In this document: positions 33,513-42,456 of the stretch, in pieces | Layout: every line of letters begins with the position of its first letter | Numbering within the stretch: position 1 is the first letter of the stretch | Assembly (NCBI GenBank): GCA_937900135.1 | Contig: CALCDJ010000063.1 | Coordinates: forward strand, 1 to 64,000 | Length of the DNA: 64,000 nucleotides | Direction: 5' to 3' | Source: an uncultured Blautia sp. | GTDB taxonomy: Bacteria; Bacillota; Clostridia; Lachnospirales; Lachnospiraceae | Made by a program: the position numbers and the translations under genes | The notes under the pieces: generated by a model | The model's database searches: none | Told to the model about the DNA's origin: nothing | Seen by the model: the letters and a program-made list of their open reading frames with translations, nothing else

Positions 33513-34418
33513 TCATTTTCTGCGTCCGGTCAGTTCTTTTATCAGAAGGCGCAGAAATTCATTTTTTTGTTCCAGGTCATCCAGAAGAGCGATGGCTTCC
33601 TCGCTTAGCTGAAGGACCTGACGTGATGCCTCTTCAATTCCAAACAGCGTCACGTAAGTTACTTTATGATTTTTTTCATCGGAATGCACTGGCTTTCCCA
33701 GTTCCTCACTGGTAGCGGTCACATCCAGGATGTCATCCTGAATCTGAAAGGCCAGTCCAATCTTTTCGGCTGCCTGTTCTATCTGTGCCACATCCTCTTT
33801 TCTGGCACCTGCAAGAATGGCTCCCACCATCATGGAAGCTTCCAGAAGAGCTGATGTTTTATGCTTGTAGATATAGTCCAGCATCTCTTTTTCAACAGGC
33901 TTTCCATCGTTTTCCACATCCACGCTCTGACCGCCCAGCATTCCATAGATGCCAGTTTTTCCGGCCATAACTTTCAGCGCTTCTGCCACCCGGCTGGTAT
34001 CCGTTGTCCGGGCAAAAGCAGAAAACATAGTTTCATATGCAAAATTTAAAAGAGAAACGCCGCTTAAGACACCCATGGCTTCTCCATATACCTTATGGGT
34101 CGTCGGCCTTCCTCTCCGATAATCGTCATTGTCTATTGCCGGCAGATCATCATGGATCAGGGAATGGGTATGGATCATTTCCATGGCGGCCATAAACGGC
34201 TTCACCAGTTCCATATCCCCCTCAAACAGCCGGCAGGTCTCCATCATCAAAATGGGACGAAGCCGTTTTCCCCCTGCACACATACTGTAGTTCATTGCCT
34301 CTGCCATGGTGTGGGCAAAGCCCTCCTCCTTTGGAAGGAAGGACGCAATCACTGCCTCTGCTTCTGTTCTTCTTTTTTCTAATTCTTCTTTAAAATTCAC
34401 TGCACGTACCATCCTCAT
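33513..34418 (-). CDS. ispA: Polyprenyl (farnesyl/geranyl) diphosphate synthase
   Basis: The 301-residue enzyme elongates dimethylallyl diphosphate with isopentenyl diphosphate. The first aspartate-rich motif is DDLPAIDNDDYRRGRPTTH (near residue 90), and the second is FQIQDDILDV. Starts at 34418 (ATG), 34412 (ATG) and 34400 (GTG) are all possible. The GTG would give the usual family N-terminus VNFKEELEKR. It overlaps the end of xseB by about 10-30 bases depending on start. Product length is presumed C15. Confidence 0.93.
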   Translation of the reverse strand: MRMVRAVNFKEELEKRRTEAEAVIASFLPKEEGFAHTMAEAMNYSMCAGGKRLRPILMMETCRLFEGDMELVKPFMAAMEMIHTHSLIHDDLPAIDNDDYRRGRPTTHKVYGEAMGVLSGVSLLNFAYETMFSAFARTTDTSRVAEALKVMAGKTGIYGMLGGQSVDVENDGKPVEKEMLDYIYKHKTSALLEASMMVGAILAGARKEDVAQIEQAAEKIGLAFQIQDDILDVTATSEELGKPVHSDEKNHKVTYVTLFGIEEASRQVLQLSEEAIALLDDLEQKNEFLRLLIKELTGRRK

Positions 34419-34635
34419 TCAGCTGGAGCATCTTTTTTTCCACAGTGTCCAGCTTCTCGCTGCAATATTTCAACAGTTCCATTCCCTGTTTATAATAGAG
34501 GAAGGAATCCTCCAGGGATGTGTCACGGTCCTCCAGCTTTTCTGCCAGAGTTTCCAACTTTTGAAATGCTTCCTCCACAGTCAGAGCCCTGGTTTCTTCC
34601 TGCAGACCTTCTTTTTTTTCACTTTCCTGTGTCAT
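34390..34635 (-). CDS. xseB: Exodeoxyribonuclease VII small subunit
   Basis: The 81-residue helical protein (LTVEEAFQKLETLAEKLEDRDTSLEDSFLYYKQGMELLKYC) is the small subunit that assembles with XseA into exonuclease VII, which degrades single-stranded DNA. Its start overlaps the xseA stop codon by 4 bases, and its end overlaps ispA, so translation is coupled. Confidence 0.94.
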   Translation of the reverse strand: MTQESEKKEGLQEETRALTVEEAFQKLETLAEKLEDRDTSLEDSFLYYKQGMELLKYCSEKLDTVEKKMLQLNEDGTCSEF

Positions 34636-35882
34636 ATTCTTTGGTTTTCCTTCCTGGTTTCTGTCACACTGGCACAGATCACTCCGTCTGTAACCGCAAT
34701 GGTAAGGGAATCCCCTTTCTTTACACCGGACACCTCTGTCACAGCGTGTCCCTCCTGATCAGAGACATAGGCATATCCCTGATTCAGTTTGGTCAGAGGG
34801 GACAGTCCCCGGAAACGTTCCAGATAAAGTCCCAGCTGGTGACGTCTGTCTGTCATCTTTTTATTCATGTCTTCCAGAAGCCGGTCTTCCATATCCGCCA
34901 GATACAGTCTCCGGTCTTTCAGCCTCTGCTGGGGACTCACATACTGCATTCGCATCTGGTGTCTCAACAGAAGACTTCGGGACAGTTCCAGTTTTGCTCC
35001 CATCCCGCGCCAGAGACGCTCCCGCAAAGCTTCCATTCCCTCCAGAATACTGCGATAGTCATCCACCGCCAGTTCTGCTGCCGCAGATGGAGTAGGTGCT
35101 CTTAAATCTGCCACAAAATCCGCAATGGTGAAATCCGTTTCATGTCCCACAGCGGAAATGACTGGTGTCCTGCATTCAAAAATAGCCCGGGCTACTTCTT
35201 CTTCATTAAAGGCCCACAGATCTTCTATGGAACCTCCCCCTCTTCCCACAATAATCACATCCACACCCAGCTGATCCAGTCTGCGGATTCCTCTGGCAAT
35301 GCTTTCCTTGGCTCCCTGTCCCTGCACCAGCGCCGGATAGAGAATAATCTGGAGAAAAGGATTTCTCCGAAGAGAAATATTCCGGATATCCTGTACCGCA
35401 GCTCCTGTGGGCGCAGTAACAACCCCAAGACGCTTGATGAATCTGGGAATCGGCTGCTTATACTCCTTTGCAAACATGCCCATTTCTTCCAGTTCTTCCT
35501 TGCGTCTTAGAAACTGTTCATAGAGCGCACCGGCGCCCTCCAGCTGAATTTCTCTTACATACAGCTGGTATCTGCCGTCCCGCTCATAAACATCCACAGC
35601 ACCGCCTGCCACGATCTTGTCTCCGTCCTTCATCCGAAAAGAAAGGCCTCTCCGATGTCCGGCGAACATCACACAGCTTAGCACTCCGGTCTCATCCTTC
35701 AGGGAAAAATAAATATGACCGCTGGTATGATATTTACAGTTGGACACTTCTCCCTTTACATAAACCTTCTGGAGAAAAAAGTCCTGAGTAAACATATTTT
35801 TTACATAGCGGTTCACCTGTCCTACGGAGTAGATCCGCTTTCCCTGTCCAAAAGAAGCGCGTCCCTCCCCGGTCTCTCTCAT
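34632..35882 (-). CDS. xseA: Exodeoxyribonuclease VII large subunit
   Basis: The 416-residue catalytic subunit has an N-terminal OB fold (residues 18-110; YVKGEVSNCKYHTSGHIYFSLKD) and a central catalytic domain with VVTAPTGAAVQDI and VDVIIVGRGGGSIEDLWAFNEE. The C-terminus is a coiled coil. It overlaps nusB by 4 bases and xseB by 4 bases. Confidence 0.96.
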   Translation of the reverse strand: MRETGEGRASFGQGKRIYSVGQVNRYVKNMFTQDFFLQKVYVKGEVSNCKYHTSGHIYFSLKDETGVLSCVMFAGHRRGLSFRMKDGDKIVAGGAVDVYERDGRYQLYVREIQLEGAGALYEQFLRRKEELEEMGMFAKEYKQPIPRFIKRLGVVTAPTGAAVQDIRNISLRRNPFLQIILYPALVQGQGAKESIARGIRRLDQLGVDVIIVGRGGGSIEDLWAFNEEEVARAIFECRTPVISAVGHETDFTIADFVADLRAPTPSAAAELAVDDYRSILEGMEALRERLWRGMGAKLELSRSLLLRHQMRMQYVSPQQRLKDRRLYLADMEDRLLEDMNKKMTDRRHQLGLYLERFRGLSPLTKLNQGYAYVSDQEGHAVTEVSGVKKGDSLTIAVTDGVICASVTETRKENQRI

Positions 35883-36313
35883 TGTTCTTCCAATGGGGAT
35901 ACGGTTTTCTCAATTTCACTGGCTACTCTTCCCAGAATACCGTTTACAAAAGAACGGGATGCCTCTCCGCCATAAGCTTTCGCAAGTTCCACCGCTTCGT
36001 TGATGGCTACTCCGGTAGGCACATCCTCGTCAAAACGGATTTCATATACGGCCAGACGCAGCGCAGCCAGATCCACCCGGCTCATTCTCTTTGTCTTCCA
36101 GCCCTTGCTGTATTCGTTGAGAAGTCCGTCGATCTCTTCCAGGTGCTCCAGCACATTCTGGCATTTCTTCTTCATGTATTCCTGGTCCTGCTCCTTTATG
36201 TCTTCCAGTCCCTCAAAGTAAAGAGCCATCTGCTCTTCCATCTCTTCTCCCTGATTGAACTGTCCCATAAAAAGCAGTTTAAAAATATGTTCTCTTTGTT
36301 CTCGTCTACGCAT
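35879..36313 (-). CDS. nusB: Transcription antitermination factor NusB
   Basis: The 144-residue all-helical protein begins with RRREQREHIFKLLFMGQF and ends with the conserved PTGVAINEAVELAKAYGGEASRSFVNGILGRV. NusB binds boxA RNA with NusE to prevent premature termination on rRNA operons. It lies 35 bases after the Asp23-family gene and overlaps xseA by 4 bases. Confidence 0.96.
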   Translation of the reverse strand: MRRREQREHIFKLLFMGQFNQGEEMEEQMALYFEGLEDIKEQDQEYMKKKCQNVLEHLEEIDGLLNEYSKGWKTKRMSRVDLAALRLAVYEIRFDEDVPTGVAINEAVELAKAYGGEASRSFVNGILGRVASEIEKTVSPLEEQ

Positions 36314-36348
36314 GAGTTCCTCCTATATATACAGAAAAAAGGAAAGAG

Positions 36349-36741
36349 TTACTTTCCTTTTTCGTTCTCCATATCTACACTTGCAATGCGGATGTTTACA
36401 TCTGCCACTTCCAGCCCGGTCATGTTCTCGATGGAGGTTTTTACCTTCTCCTGTACCTTCTTGCTGGTCTGGAGAATATTCACACCAAACTCAATATTCA
36501 GTGTGAGATCTACCGTTACCACACCTTCCAGAACAGTTACCTTTACACCGCGGGAAAGATTCTTCATTCCAAGCTTGCTGACCAGTTCATTGGTAATGTT
36601 CCCAGCCATGGATGCAACGCCCTCTACTTCTGTCGCTGCAAGACCGGCAATGATCGCTACCACTTCATCTGCGATATGAACTTCACCGATTCCGCTTACT
36701 TCCTGTATTTTATATGTTGTTCTTTTTTCTGCCATTTGCAA
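36349..36741 (-). CDS. Asp23/Gls24-family envelope stress protein (YqhY-like)
   Basis: The 130-residue protein has the Asp23 domain (IADEVVAIIAGLAATEVEGVASM, ..LEGVVTVDLTLNIEFGVNILQ). In Bacillus, YqhY sits between accBC and nusB and is linked to control of acetyl-CoA carboxylase; here it also precedes nusB. It has no membrane segment. It heads the long nusB-xseA-...-recN cluster, and an extended -10 (TGTTATAAT, near 36836) upstream fits a promoter. Confidence 0.9.
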   Translation of the reverse strand: MQMAEKRTTYKIQEVSGIGEVHIADEVVAIIAGLAATEVEGVASMAGNITNELVSKLGMKNLSRGVKVTVLEGVVTVDLTLNIEFGVNILQTSKKVQEKVKTSIENMTGLEVADVNIRIASVDMENEKGK

Positions 36742-36867
36742 ACCCTCCTAGGTCATATTGTTCCTTCGCCATTCCTGCTTCCTCTTTCTGCAGGGGGCTT
36801 TTTCCTCCTGCAAAACAGAAGCTGCTCTATAGCTCATTATAACAAATGAAAAAAAAAATGAAAAGGG

Positions 36868-38484
36868 TTATTTACTGAATTCTGTCAATATTAAATCCGG
36901 ATTTCGATCCTGGGTCATGCCCACACTCCATGGATTTACGAAAAGCAGAAGTGGATTTCCTTTCAGGTCTGTTACCTTCTTCATATCAGATGTTCCGCTG
37001 ATCTTGGCCACATCCACTTCTTCCTTGTTGGCGATCCAGCGGATATGCTCATACGGCAGGGTCTCCAGCCGGATTTCCACATTATATTCATTTTCCAGAC
37101 GATATTTCAGCACATCAAACTGAAGAACACCTACCACGCCCACAATAATTTCTTCCATACCTGTATGGAATTCCTGGAAGATCTGGATGGCGCCCTCCTG
37201 GGCAATCTGATTGATTCCCTTTACAAACTGCTTCCGCTTCATGGTATCCAGCTGACGCACTCTTGCGAAATGCTCCGGTGCAAAAGTAGGAATTCCCTCA
37301 AAAGCAAATTTCTTTCCAGGCGCGCAGATGGTATCTCCAATGGAAAAGATTCCCGGATCAAACACACCGATGATATCCCCTGCAAAGGCTTCCTCCACCA
37401 CATGACGGGATTCTGCCATCATCTGCTGAGGCTGAAGAAGACGCATTTTTTTGTCGCCCTGCACATGATAAACCTCTTTTGTGGCATCAAATTTGCCGGA
37501 ACAGATACGCATAAATGCAATTCTGTCCCTGTGAGCCTTGTTCATATTTGCCTGAATCTTAAAGACAAAGGCAGAAAAATCCTCGGACATGGGATCAATG
37601 AGTCCCTGATCTGAATTTCTGGGAAGAGGAGAACTGGTCATGGAAAGGAAATGCTCCAGGAATGTCTCCACACCAAAGTTTGTCAGCGCAGAGCCAAAGA
37701 ATACCGGAGTTAAATTTCCTTTGCTCACCTGCTCCAGATCAAAATCTGCGCTTGCTCCGTCCAGAAGTTCAATTTCTTCCAACAGCTGCTCTTTCTGTTC
37801 CGGATCTACAATCTCATCCAGACGGGATTCATCAATACCGATTTCTTCAATCATACCTTCCTTGGTTCCCTTCTGGGTATCAGAGAAGGTAAGCACCTTC
37901 TTTGTGTTTCTGTCATAAACACCGCGGAATTTCTTACCGGAGCCAATGGGCCAGTTAATAGGACAGGTGGCAATTCCCAGTTCCTTTTCGATTTCATCGA
38001 GAAGATCAAAGGTATCATTGGCATCCCGGTCCAGTTTATTAATAAAGGTAAAAATGGGAATATGACGCATTACACATACCTTAAACAGCTTTCTGGTCTG
38101 TGCCTCCACACCCTTGGAAGCGTCAATTACCATTACCGCAGAGTCTGCCGCCATCAGGGTACGGTAGGTATCCTCAGAGAAGTCCTGATGTCCCGGGGTA
38201 TCCAGAATATTGATGCAGTAACCGTCATAATGAAACTGCAGAACAGAGGAGGTGACAGAAATACCTCTCTCTTTTTCGATTTCCATCCAGTCTGATACTG
38301 CATGGCGGGCCGTAGCCTTTCCTTTTACACTACCTGCAAGATTAATAGCTCCGCCATACAGCAGGAATTTTTCTGTCAGGGTGGTTTTGCCCGCATCCGG
38401 GTGGGAGATGATGGCAAAGGTTCTTCTTTTTTCTATTTCTTTCGTATACTTCGACACGTTTGGCCTCCTATACTTTCTTTCCAT
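36868..38484 (-). CDS. prfC: Peptide chain release factor 3
   Basis: The 538-residue translational GTPase removes RF1 or RF2 from the ribosome after termination. G1 is SHPDAGKTT, G3 is DTPGHQDF, and G4 is NKLDRD. The domain 2 and 3 layout matches RF3 (residues 280-538), ending NPDLILTEFSK. It is transcribed alone, with TTGACA and TAAAAT 18 bases apart at 38518-38547 upstream. Confidence 0.96.
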   Translation of the reverse strand: MERKYRRPNVSKYTKEIEKRRTFAIISHPDAGKTTLTEKFLLYGGAINLAGSVKGKATARHAVSDWMEIEKERGISVTSSVLQFHYDGYCINILDTPGHQDFSEDTYRTLMAADSAVMVIDASKGVEAQTRKLFKVCVMRHIPIFTFINKLDRDANDTFDLLDEIEKELGIATCPINWPIGSGKKFRGVYDRNTKKVLTFSDTQKGTKEGMIEEIGIDESRLDEIVDPEQKEQLLEEIELLDGASADFDLEQVSKGNLTPVFFGSALTNFGVETFLEHFLSMTSSPLPRNSDQGLIDPMSEDFSAFVFKIQANMNKAHRDRIAFMRICSGKFDATKEVYHVQGDKKMRLLQPQQMMAESRHVVEEAFAGDIIGVFDPGIFSIGDTICAPGKKFAFEGIPTFAPEHFARVRQLDTMKRKQFVKGINQIAQEGAIQIFQEFHTGMEEIIVGVVGVLQFDVLKYRLENEYNVEIRLETLPYEHIRWIANKEEVDVAKISGTSDMKKVTDLKGNPLLLFVNPWSVGMTQDRNPDLILTEFSK

Positions 38485-38517
38485 TTTTTTACCGTATAAC
38501 CGTTACAACAATTCTTT

Positions 38518-38547
38518 ATTTTAGTATATGGAAGGCAGGGCTGTCAA
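38518..38547 (-). promoter_or_regulatory. Promoter of prfC
   Basis: On the minus strand TTGACA (38542-38547), an 18-base spacer and TAAAAT (38518-38523). It lies in the short gap after spoIIIAH. Confidence 0.7.
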
Positions 38548-38561
38548 GGATTTTAGGCTCC

Positions 38562-39266
38562 TTAAAACGTATTTTCCTCTGTCTCTTCCGGAGAAATTTC
38601 CTCCTGGGATTCTTCTTCTGATTCTTCTTCCAGTTCTTCTTCCGGTTCTTCCCTTTGACTTAAGGGGGTGATGATGATATTTTCTGCTGCCACGCCAGTT
38701 TTCCGCTTTACAATATCCTCAATCTGTGCCCGTCTGGCATCCTCCAGATCTGCATCTGGAACCACCACATCTGCTGTTTCCCCGGTGAGATTGACAATCA
38801 CATTTTCAAATCCCTTTGCTTCCAGAAGAAGTTCTGCCGCAGCCTCCTTTTCTGTAAGCTCCGTCATGGCCACCATGGTATTCACCGCCTCCTGCTTCTG
38901 TTCTTCTCCCAGATCCTGATTGTTGATGATTTCCTGAAGGTCTGCCTTATTCTGAGAACGCACCTGTTCTCTGGACAGCTTCGCCTGGGCTGCAAATCCG
39001 GTGGACCCGGTAAGTACGGCTTCTCCTGGAGCACTCATATCCTGTGTTTCTTCCTGATCCATAAGCTCGCCTTCGTTTTCATTTCTAAGAGCTGTTTCAT
39101 CTGAAATGTCATACTCCACTTCCTCCAGAATACTGGCCCCCTCTGTACTGGCTTCCTTTCCTGAAAAGCCAAGATCCACGTCTGCAAAGTTCAGATAGCC
39201 GGCCACCGCGATCAGGATTGCCAGAGCAGTAATGATTACCTGATTCTTTTTCATGATTTTTTTCAC
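38562..39266 (-). CDS. spoIIIAH: Stage III sporulation protein AH
   Basis: The 234-residue protein has one N-terminal membrane helix (QVIITALAILIAVAGYLNF) and a C-terminal YscJ/FliF-like ring-building domain (EAAAELLLEAKGFENVIVNLTGETADVVV). SpoIIIAH in the mother cell binds forespore SpoIIQ to form the feeding channel. The start is probably GTG at 39266 (MKKIMKKNQ, 7 bases after AGGAG), not the ATG at 39281, because AGGAG lies inside the first codons of the longer form. The C-terminus is a long Glu/Ser tail. Confidence 0.92.
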   Translation of the reverse strand: MKKIMKKNQVIITALAILIAVAGYLNFADVDLGFSGKEASTEGASILEEVEYDISDETALRNENEGELMDQEETQDMSAPGEAVLTGSTGFAAQAKLSREQVRSQNKADLQEIINNQDLGEEQKQEAVNTMVAMTELTEKEAAAELLLEAKGFENVIVNLTGETADVVVPDADLEDARRAQIEDIVKRKTGVAAENIIITPLSQREEPEEELEEESEEESQEEISPEETEENTF

Positions 39267-39277
39267 TTTTCTTCTCC

Positions 39278-39727
39278 TCATTTCATTTTCATTATTTTAA
39301 TTTTATGGGCTTCCACCTGAAATAATGCCATCACCGCCTGCTGAATGTTCCGTACGGTCACAGAATCGTCTGCTCCCTCTGCGGCCACCAGCACTCCGGT
39401 GATCTTTTTGTTTTCTGAAGAATAAAAGCTGTCCTTTTCTGTATCCTGTCCTGTCATCAGCATCACCTGCACCTCTCCCACTCCCTCCACCTTAGAAAGC
39501 AGGGATTCCAGTTTTCTTTCCAGTTCTGACTGTTCCACAGGTTCTTCCTTTTCTGACAGAGAAAATGAGGACGTGTCCCCATCTTTTTTTTCATGGGAAA
39601 CCGGAAGGGCCATCACTGCGAGAAGCAGCCCCAGAAGCAACAACGTCAGCCATTGTCTTCCCGTCATCCGGGCAATTTTTGATCTGATATGCTCCTTCCT
39701 GGATTCCCCAGACGTCTCTAAGTTCAT
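39278..39727 (-). CDS. spoIIIAG: Stage III sporulation protein AG
   Basis: The 149-residue protein has a membrane helix at residues 24-42 (QWLTLLLLGLLLAVMALPV) and a ring-forming domain (LESLLSKVEGVGEVQVMLMTG). SpoIIIAG forms the large ring of the channel. ATG at 39727 follows GGAGGG. The 5' 137 bases overlap the end of spoIIIAF in a different frame. It ends 12 bases before the spoIIIAH GTG. Confidence 0.9.
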   Translation of the reverse strand: MNLETSGESRKEHIRSKIARMTGRQWLTLLLLGLLLAVMALPVSHEKKDGDTSSFSLSEKEEPVEQSELERKLESLLSKVEGVGEVQVMLMTGQDTEKDSFYSSENKKITGVLVAAEGADDSVTVRNIQQAVMALFQVEAHKIKIMKMK

Positions 39728-40157
39728 CTGCCATCCTCCCTTCCTGCTCCCCGGACCATTCTTCTGTGACATAGAGGGTTACAAAAAGCTGCTCTCCTTC
39801 TATATGTACGGCAGCATCCTGTACTTCTATGCCTTTATTTTTCAAAGCTGCCAGGATTTCCCTGCCCAGTTCCTGTTCATACCCTTTTTTCAGATAAAGG
39901 GCCTGAAGGTTCTCAAATTCCTGCTGCTGCCGTTTCTGTTCTTCTCCCTCATAAAATTTCTGAAAGCTGTCTGCCAGAGCTTCTCCTTTTCCCAGAAGGG
40001 AAAGCACCGGCATACACATCATGAGGATCAGGAGCAGCCCCATAAACAATCTTACATACCGCTCATACCCCTTTTCCGGAATCAGATGGAGCACTGCGGT
40101 AAACAGAATATAAAATACTGCCAGATTTTTCATCCAAAGATATAATTCTTCTTTCAT
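39591..40157 (-). CDS. spoIIIAF: Stage III sporulation protein AF
   Basis: The 188-residue protein has two N-terminal membrane helices (NLAVFYILFTAVLHLIP and LFMGLLLILMMCMPVLSLL) and a soluble C-terminal domain, as in SpoIIIAF. ATG at 40157 follows GGAGG and overlaps the spoIIIAE stop codon (ATGA). An open frame to 40271 lies inside spoIIIAE and has no site. The last 45 codons overlap spoIIIAG and read as a low-complexity tail (ADVVASGAASRSDGPSGFP). Confidence 0.88.
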   Translation of the reverse strand: MKEELYLWMKNLAVFYILFTAVLHLIPEKGYERYVRLFMGLLLILMMCMPVLSLLGKGEALADSFQKFYEGEEQKRQQQEFENLQALYLKKGYEQELGREILAALKNKGIEVQDAAVHIEGEQLFVTLYVTEEWSGEQEGRMADELRDVWGIQEGAYQIKNCPDDGKTMADVVASGAASRSDGPSGFP

Positions 40158-41305
40158 CCTCCACCTCCGAAGCTCACCATCAGAATCACAAAGGTGAGAA
40201 TACACAGAAGCTCTGCAGTAAAGAACACCCGAAGAAGAAGGGCGCATCCCTCTCCCATGGTGCTTAAGCATCCCACCATCCGCTTGTCCGACACCGGCTG
40301 GGCCACAGCAGCCAGAAAACGATAGCCCAGAGACATCATTCCATAATGAAGCACCGGCCCTGCCCCCACCAGGAAAAACACCAGAACAAAGGCTACCCCC
40401 AGACTGTTCCTCACAAGAACCGCGCTGGTCACCACTAACTCCGTTACCAGGTTCATGGCATTTCCCACCCCTGGAATGGCGCTGGCTGTTTTTCCAAGAG
40501 CAGTACGTTTCAGCGCATCCATCACCGGCGCCACCAGGGCGCGTACCACCTGAAGTCCCAGCACCACTCCAAGAAGGGAACGCAAAGACCAGGTTACTGC
40601 CGTATGCAAAAGTTCTGAGAGCTTGCCCAGCATTTCCTCTTTGGATATATGATTAACCAGACAAAGGAGCAGATACAGATTGATACAGGGGAGCACCAGA
40701 TACAGAAGACACCACTGAATCATCCACACCAGAAAAAGTACCCCCTGATAAAACACAGCTGCCGTAGCCCCGCCCTGAGAGGCAGCCACTGCGATAAAGT
40801 AGGAGGGCGCCAACCCCTTCATAAATTCTGTCATCCAGTTTAAATTTTCCGAAAGCTCCGTACTCAAAGCAGAGAAGGACTCCATCACCATGGCAAACAG
40901 CAGCAGATACACCACATAAAAACCCATCTCTCCTACCTGTCCCCCGGCAAATGCGGAAGTCAGACTGGAAAACACGGCTGCGAACAGCACCAGAACCAGA
41001 ATCCGGAGAAACATCTCTTTTTCCCTGACTGCCCGGGAAAAGAAAAGGCCGCGCAGCAGTTCCTGCACAGCCTCTTTGGTAATCACTTCCTCTCCTGTTA
41101 AAAGCGCCTTTAAGGTATCGGTAAAGGAAAAGGATTCTTCTCCCAGCATTTCATCCACCATCTCCTGAATCCGGACAAAATCCATCTCCTGGGTAAGGGC
41201 TTCCTCCATCTGTCCCACGGCTTCCTCTTCCTGATTTCCCCAAACCTCCATGGGTGTTCCCAGCAAAAGTGCCACCGAAAAAAATAAAAAAAGCAGCATT
41301 CTCAT
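40154..41305 (-). CDS. spoIIIAE: Stage III sporulation protein AE
   Basis: The 383-residue polytopic membrane protein begins with a signal peptide (LLFLFFSVALLLGTPMEVWG) and has about eight helices. SpoIIIAE is a core membrane part of the mother-cell channel. Conserved GVGNAMNLVTELVVTSAVLVRNSLG is typical. It overlaps spoIIIAD by 4 bases and spoIIIAF by 4 bases. Confidence 0.93.
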   Translation of the reverse strand: MRMLLFLFFSVALLLGTPMEVWGNQEEEAVGQMEEALTQEMDFVRIQEMVDEMLGEESFSFTDTLKALLTGEEVITKEAVQELLRGLFFSRAVREKEMFLRILVLVLFAAVFSSLTSAFAGGQVGEMGFYVVYLLLFAMVMESFSALSTELSENLNWMTEFMKGLAPSYFIAVAASQGGATAAVFYQGVLFLVWMIQWCLLYLVLPCINLYLLLCLVNHISKEEMLGKLSELLHTAVTWSLRSLLGVVLGLQVVRALVAPVMDALKRTALGKTASAIPGVGNAMNLVTELVVTSAVLVRNSLGVAFVLVFFLVGAGPVLHYGMMSLGYRFLAAVAQPVSDKRMVGCLSTMGEGCALLLRVFFTAELLCILTFVILMVSFGGGG

Positions 41306-41688
41306 ACCAGAAACTCCTCAATGGTATCCAGAAGAGCCAGAAGGATGGGAATACTCAAAACCATAATGGACAGCTTGCAGAACAGTTCGATCTGAGCCCC
41401 GGTCGTCTCATATCCCGCATCCTTACATATGCCGGAAGAAAACTGGCCGATATAGGCAATGCCCACCATTTTGACCAGGGTAGCCAGATAACTGCTGTCT
41501 ATGGGAAGACGTTCTCTCATCTGATTCACTCCTTCAAACACATATGTGAGCTTTCCAGCTGCAAGAGAAAGAATCAGAAGGCCAATGCCCATGGTAACCA
41601 GACAGGCATATTCCGGTCTGGTACTTTTCAGAAAGAAACCAAGAAGCACTCCGCTTACCCCCAAAAGAGAAATTCTTATAATGTCCAT
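41302..41688 (-). CDS. spoIIIAD: Stage III sporulation protein AD
   Basis: The 128-residue membrane protein has four hydrophobic segments (RISLLGVSGVLLGFFLKS; ACLVTMGIGLLILSLAAG; LATLVKMVGIAYIGQFSSGIC; LSIMVLSIPILLALLDTI). The first and second resemble SpoIIIAC, as expected for this pair. It starts 11 bases after spoIIIAC and overlaps spoIIIAE by 4. Confidence 0.93.
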   Translation of the reverse strand: MDIIRISLLGVSGVLLGFFLKSTRPEYACLVTMGIGLLILSLAAGKLTYVFEGVNQMRERLPIDSSYLATLVKMVGIAYIGQFSSGICKDAGYETTGAQIELFCKLSIMVLSIPILLALLDTIEEFLV

Positions 41689-41699
41689 ACTGCCTCCCT

Positions 41700-41894
41700 C
41701 TATAAGGTAAAAAGTTTCTGGATACTCTCAAACAGATCATAAATGTACGGTACAATCCAGAAAAGCACCACCAGAAGCCCGGAAAGACTTACCAGGAAAG
41801 CCTGTTCCTCCCTTCCGCTGTGCTTCAGAATCTGAGAAAGAATGGAAACGAGGATTCCCACTGCCGCAATTTTAAAGATGATACTGACCTCCAA
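41700..41894 (-). CDS. spoIIIAC: Stage III sporulation protein AC
   Basis: A 64-residue protein with two membrane helices (IFKIAAVGILVSILSQIL and FLVSLSGLLVVLFWIVPYI), the usual length of SpoIIIAC. The frame is open further upstream, but TTG at 41894 lies 5 bases after AAAGGAGG and yields the family N-terminus, so the shorter form was chosen. It follows spoIIIAB by 43 bases. Confidence 0.9.
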   Translation of the reverse strand: MEVSIIFKIAAVGILVSILSQILKHSGREEQAFLVSLSGLLVVLFWIVPYIYDLFESIQKLFTL

Positions 41895-41937
41895 CTGTTC
41901 CTCCTTTCCAGGGCTTCCCCTTTCTGCTCTTTGTGTC

Positions 41938-42456
41938 CTACAAAAAAAGAACGGCAAGCATCAGTCCTCCAAGAATCCCAAGGCTCTGGTAAGCCTTCTT
42001 TTTTGCAGGCAATTCTGCCTGCAGCTTCTCAATGGAGTATTCTGCTTCCCGTTCATATAATTCCAGCTGTTTGATCTGCATGGTAAGGTCCAGATACCCA
42101 AGGTGGGTACCCAGAGACAAAAAAGCTTCCCGCTCTTCCTTTACAATAGGTAAATCGGAAAGATATTCCTCTGCGCACAGGCAAAAAAGTTCTCCCAGAC
42201 GAAGGCCTGCGCGGCTTTTCATTTTCTGCGCCGTCTGGCGTAAAAATTCCCCGTAGGGATCTGGCATCTTCCGTCCTGTTTCCATAAACGCATCATAAAG
42301 GGAGGCGTTCCCATGCCGGATCTCTCCCTTTAAATAAATAGCCATCTGCCAGAGCTGCCGAAGAGCCTGTTCCCGCCTGGTAAGCTCCATGCTTTTGGAA
42401 AATCCGTATCCGGTTCCGGCGGCCACCATCAAAAGCAGACCTGCCGCCTTTAACAT
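41938..42456 (-). CDS. spoIIIAB: Stage III sporulation protein AB
   Basis: The 172-residue protein has an N-terminal helix (AAGLLLMVAAGTGYGF) and a C-terminal one (SLGILGGLMLAVLFL), with a helical T2SF/GspF-like middle (QLWQMAIYLKGEIRHGNASLYDAF). It overlaps spoIIIAA by 7 bases. The family is thought to act with the SpoIIIAA ATPase as in type II secretion. Confidence 0.92.
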   Translation of the reverse strand: MLKAAGLLLMVAAGTGYGFSKSMELTRREQALRQLWQMAIYLKGEIRHGNASLYDAFMETGRKMPDPYGEFLRQTAQKMKSRAGLRLGELFCLCAEEYLSDLPIVKEEREAFLSLGTHLGYLDLTMQIKQLELYEREAEYSIEKLQAELPAKKKAYQSLGILGGLMLAVLFL

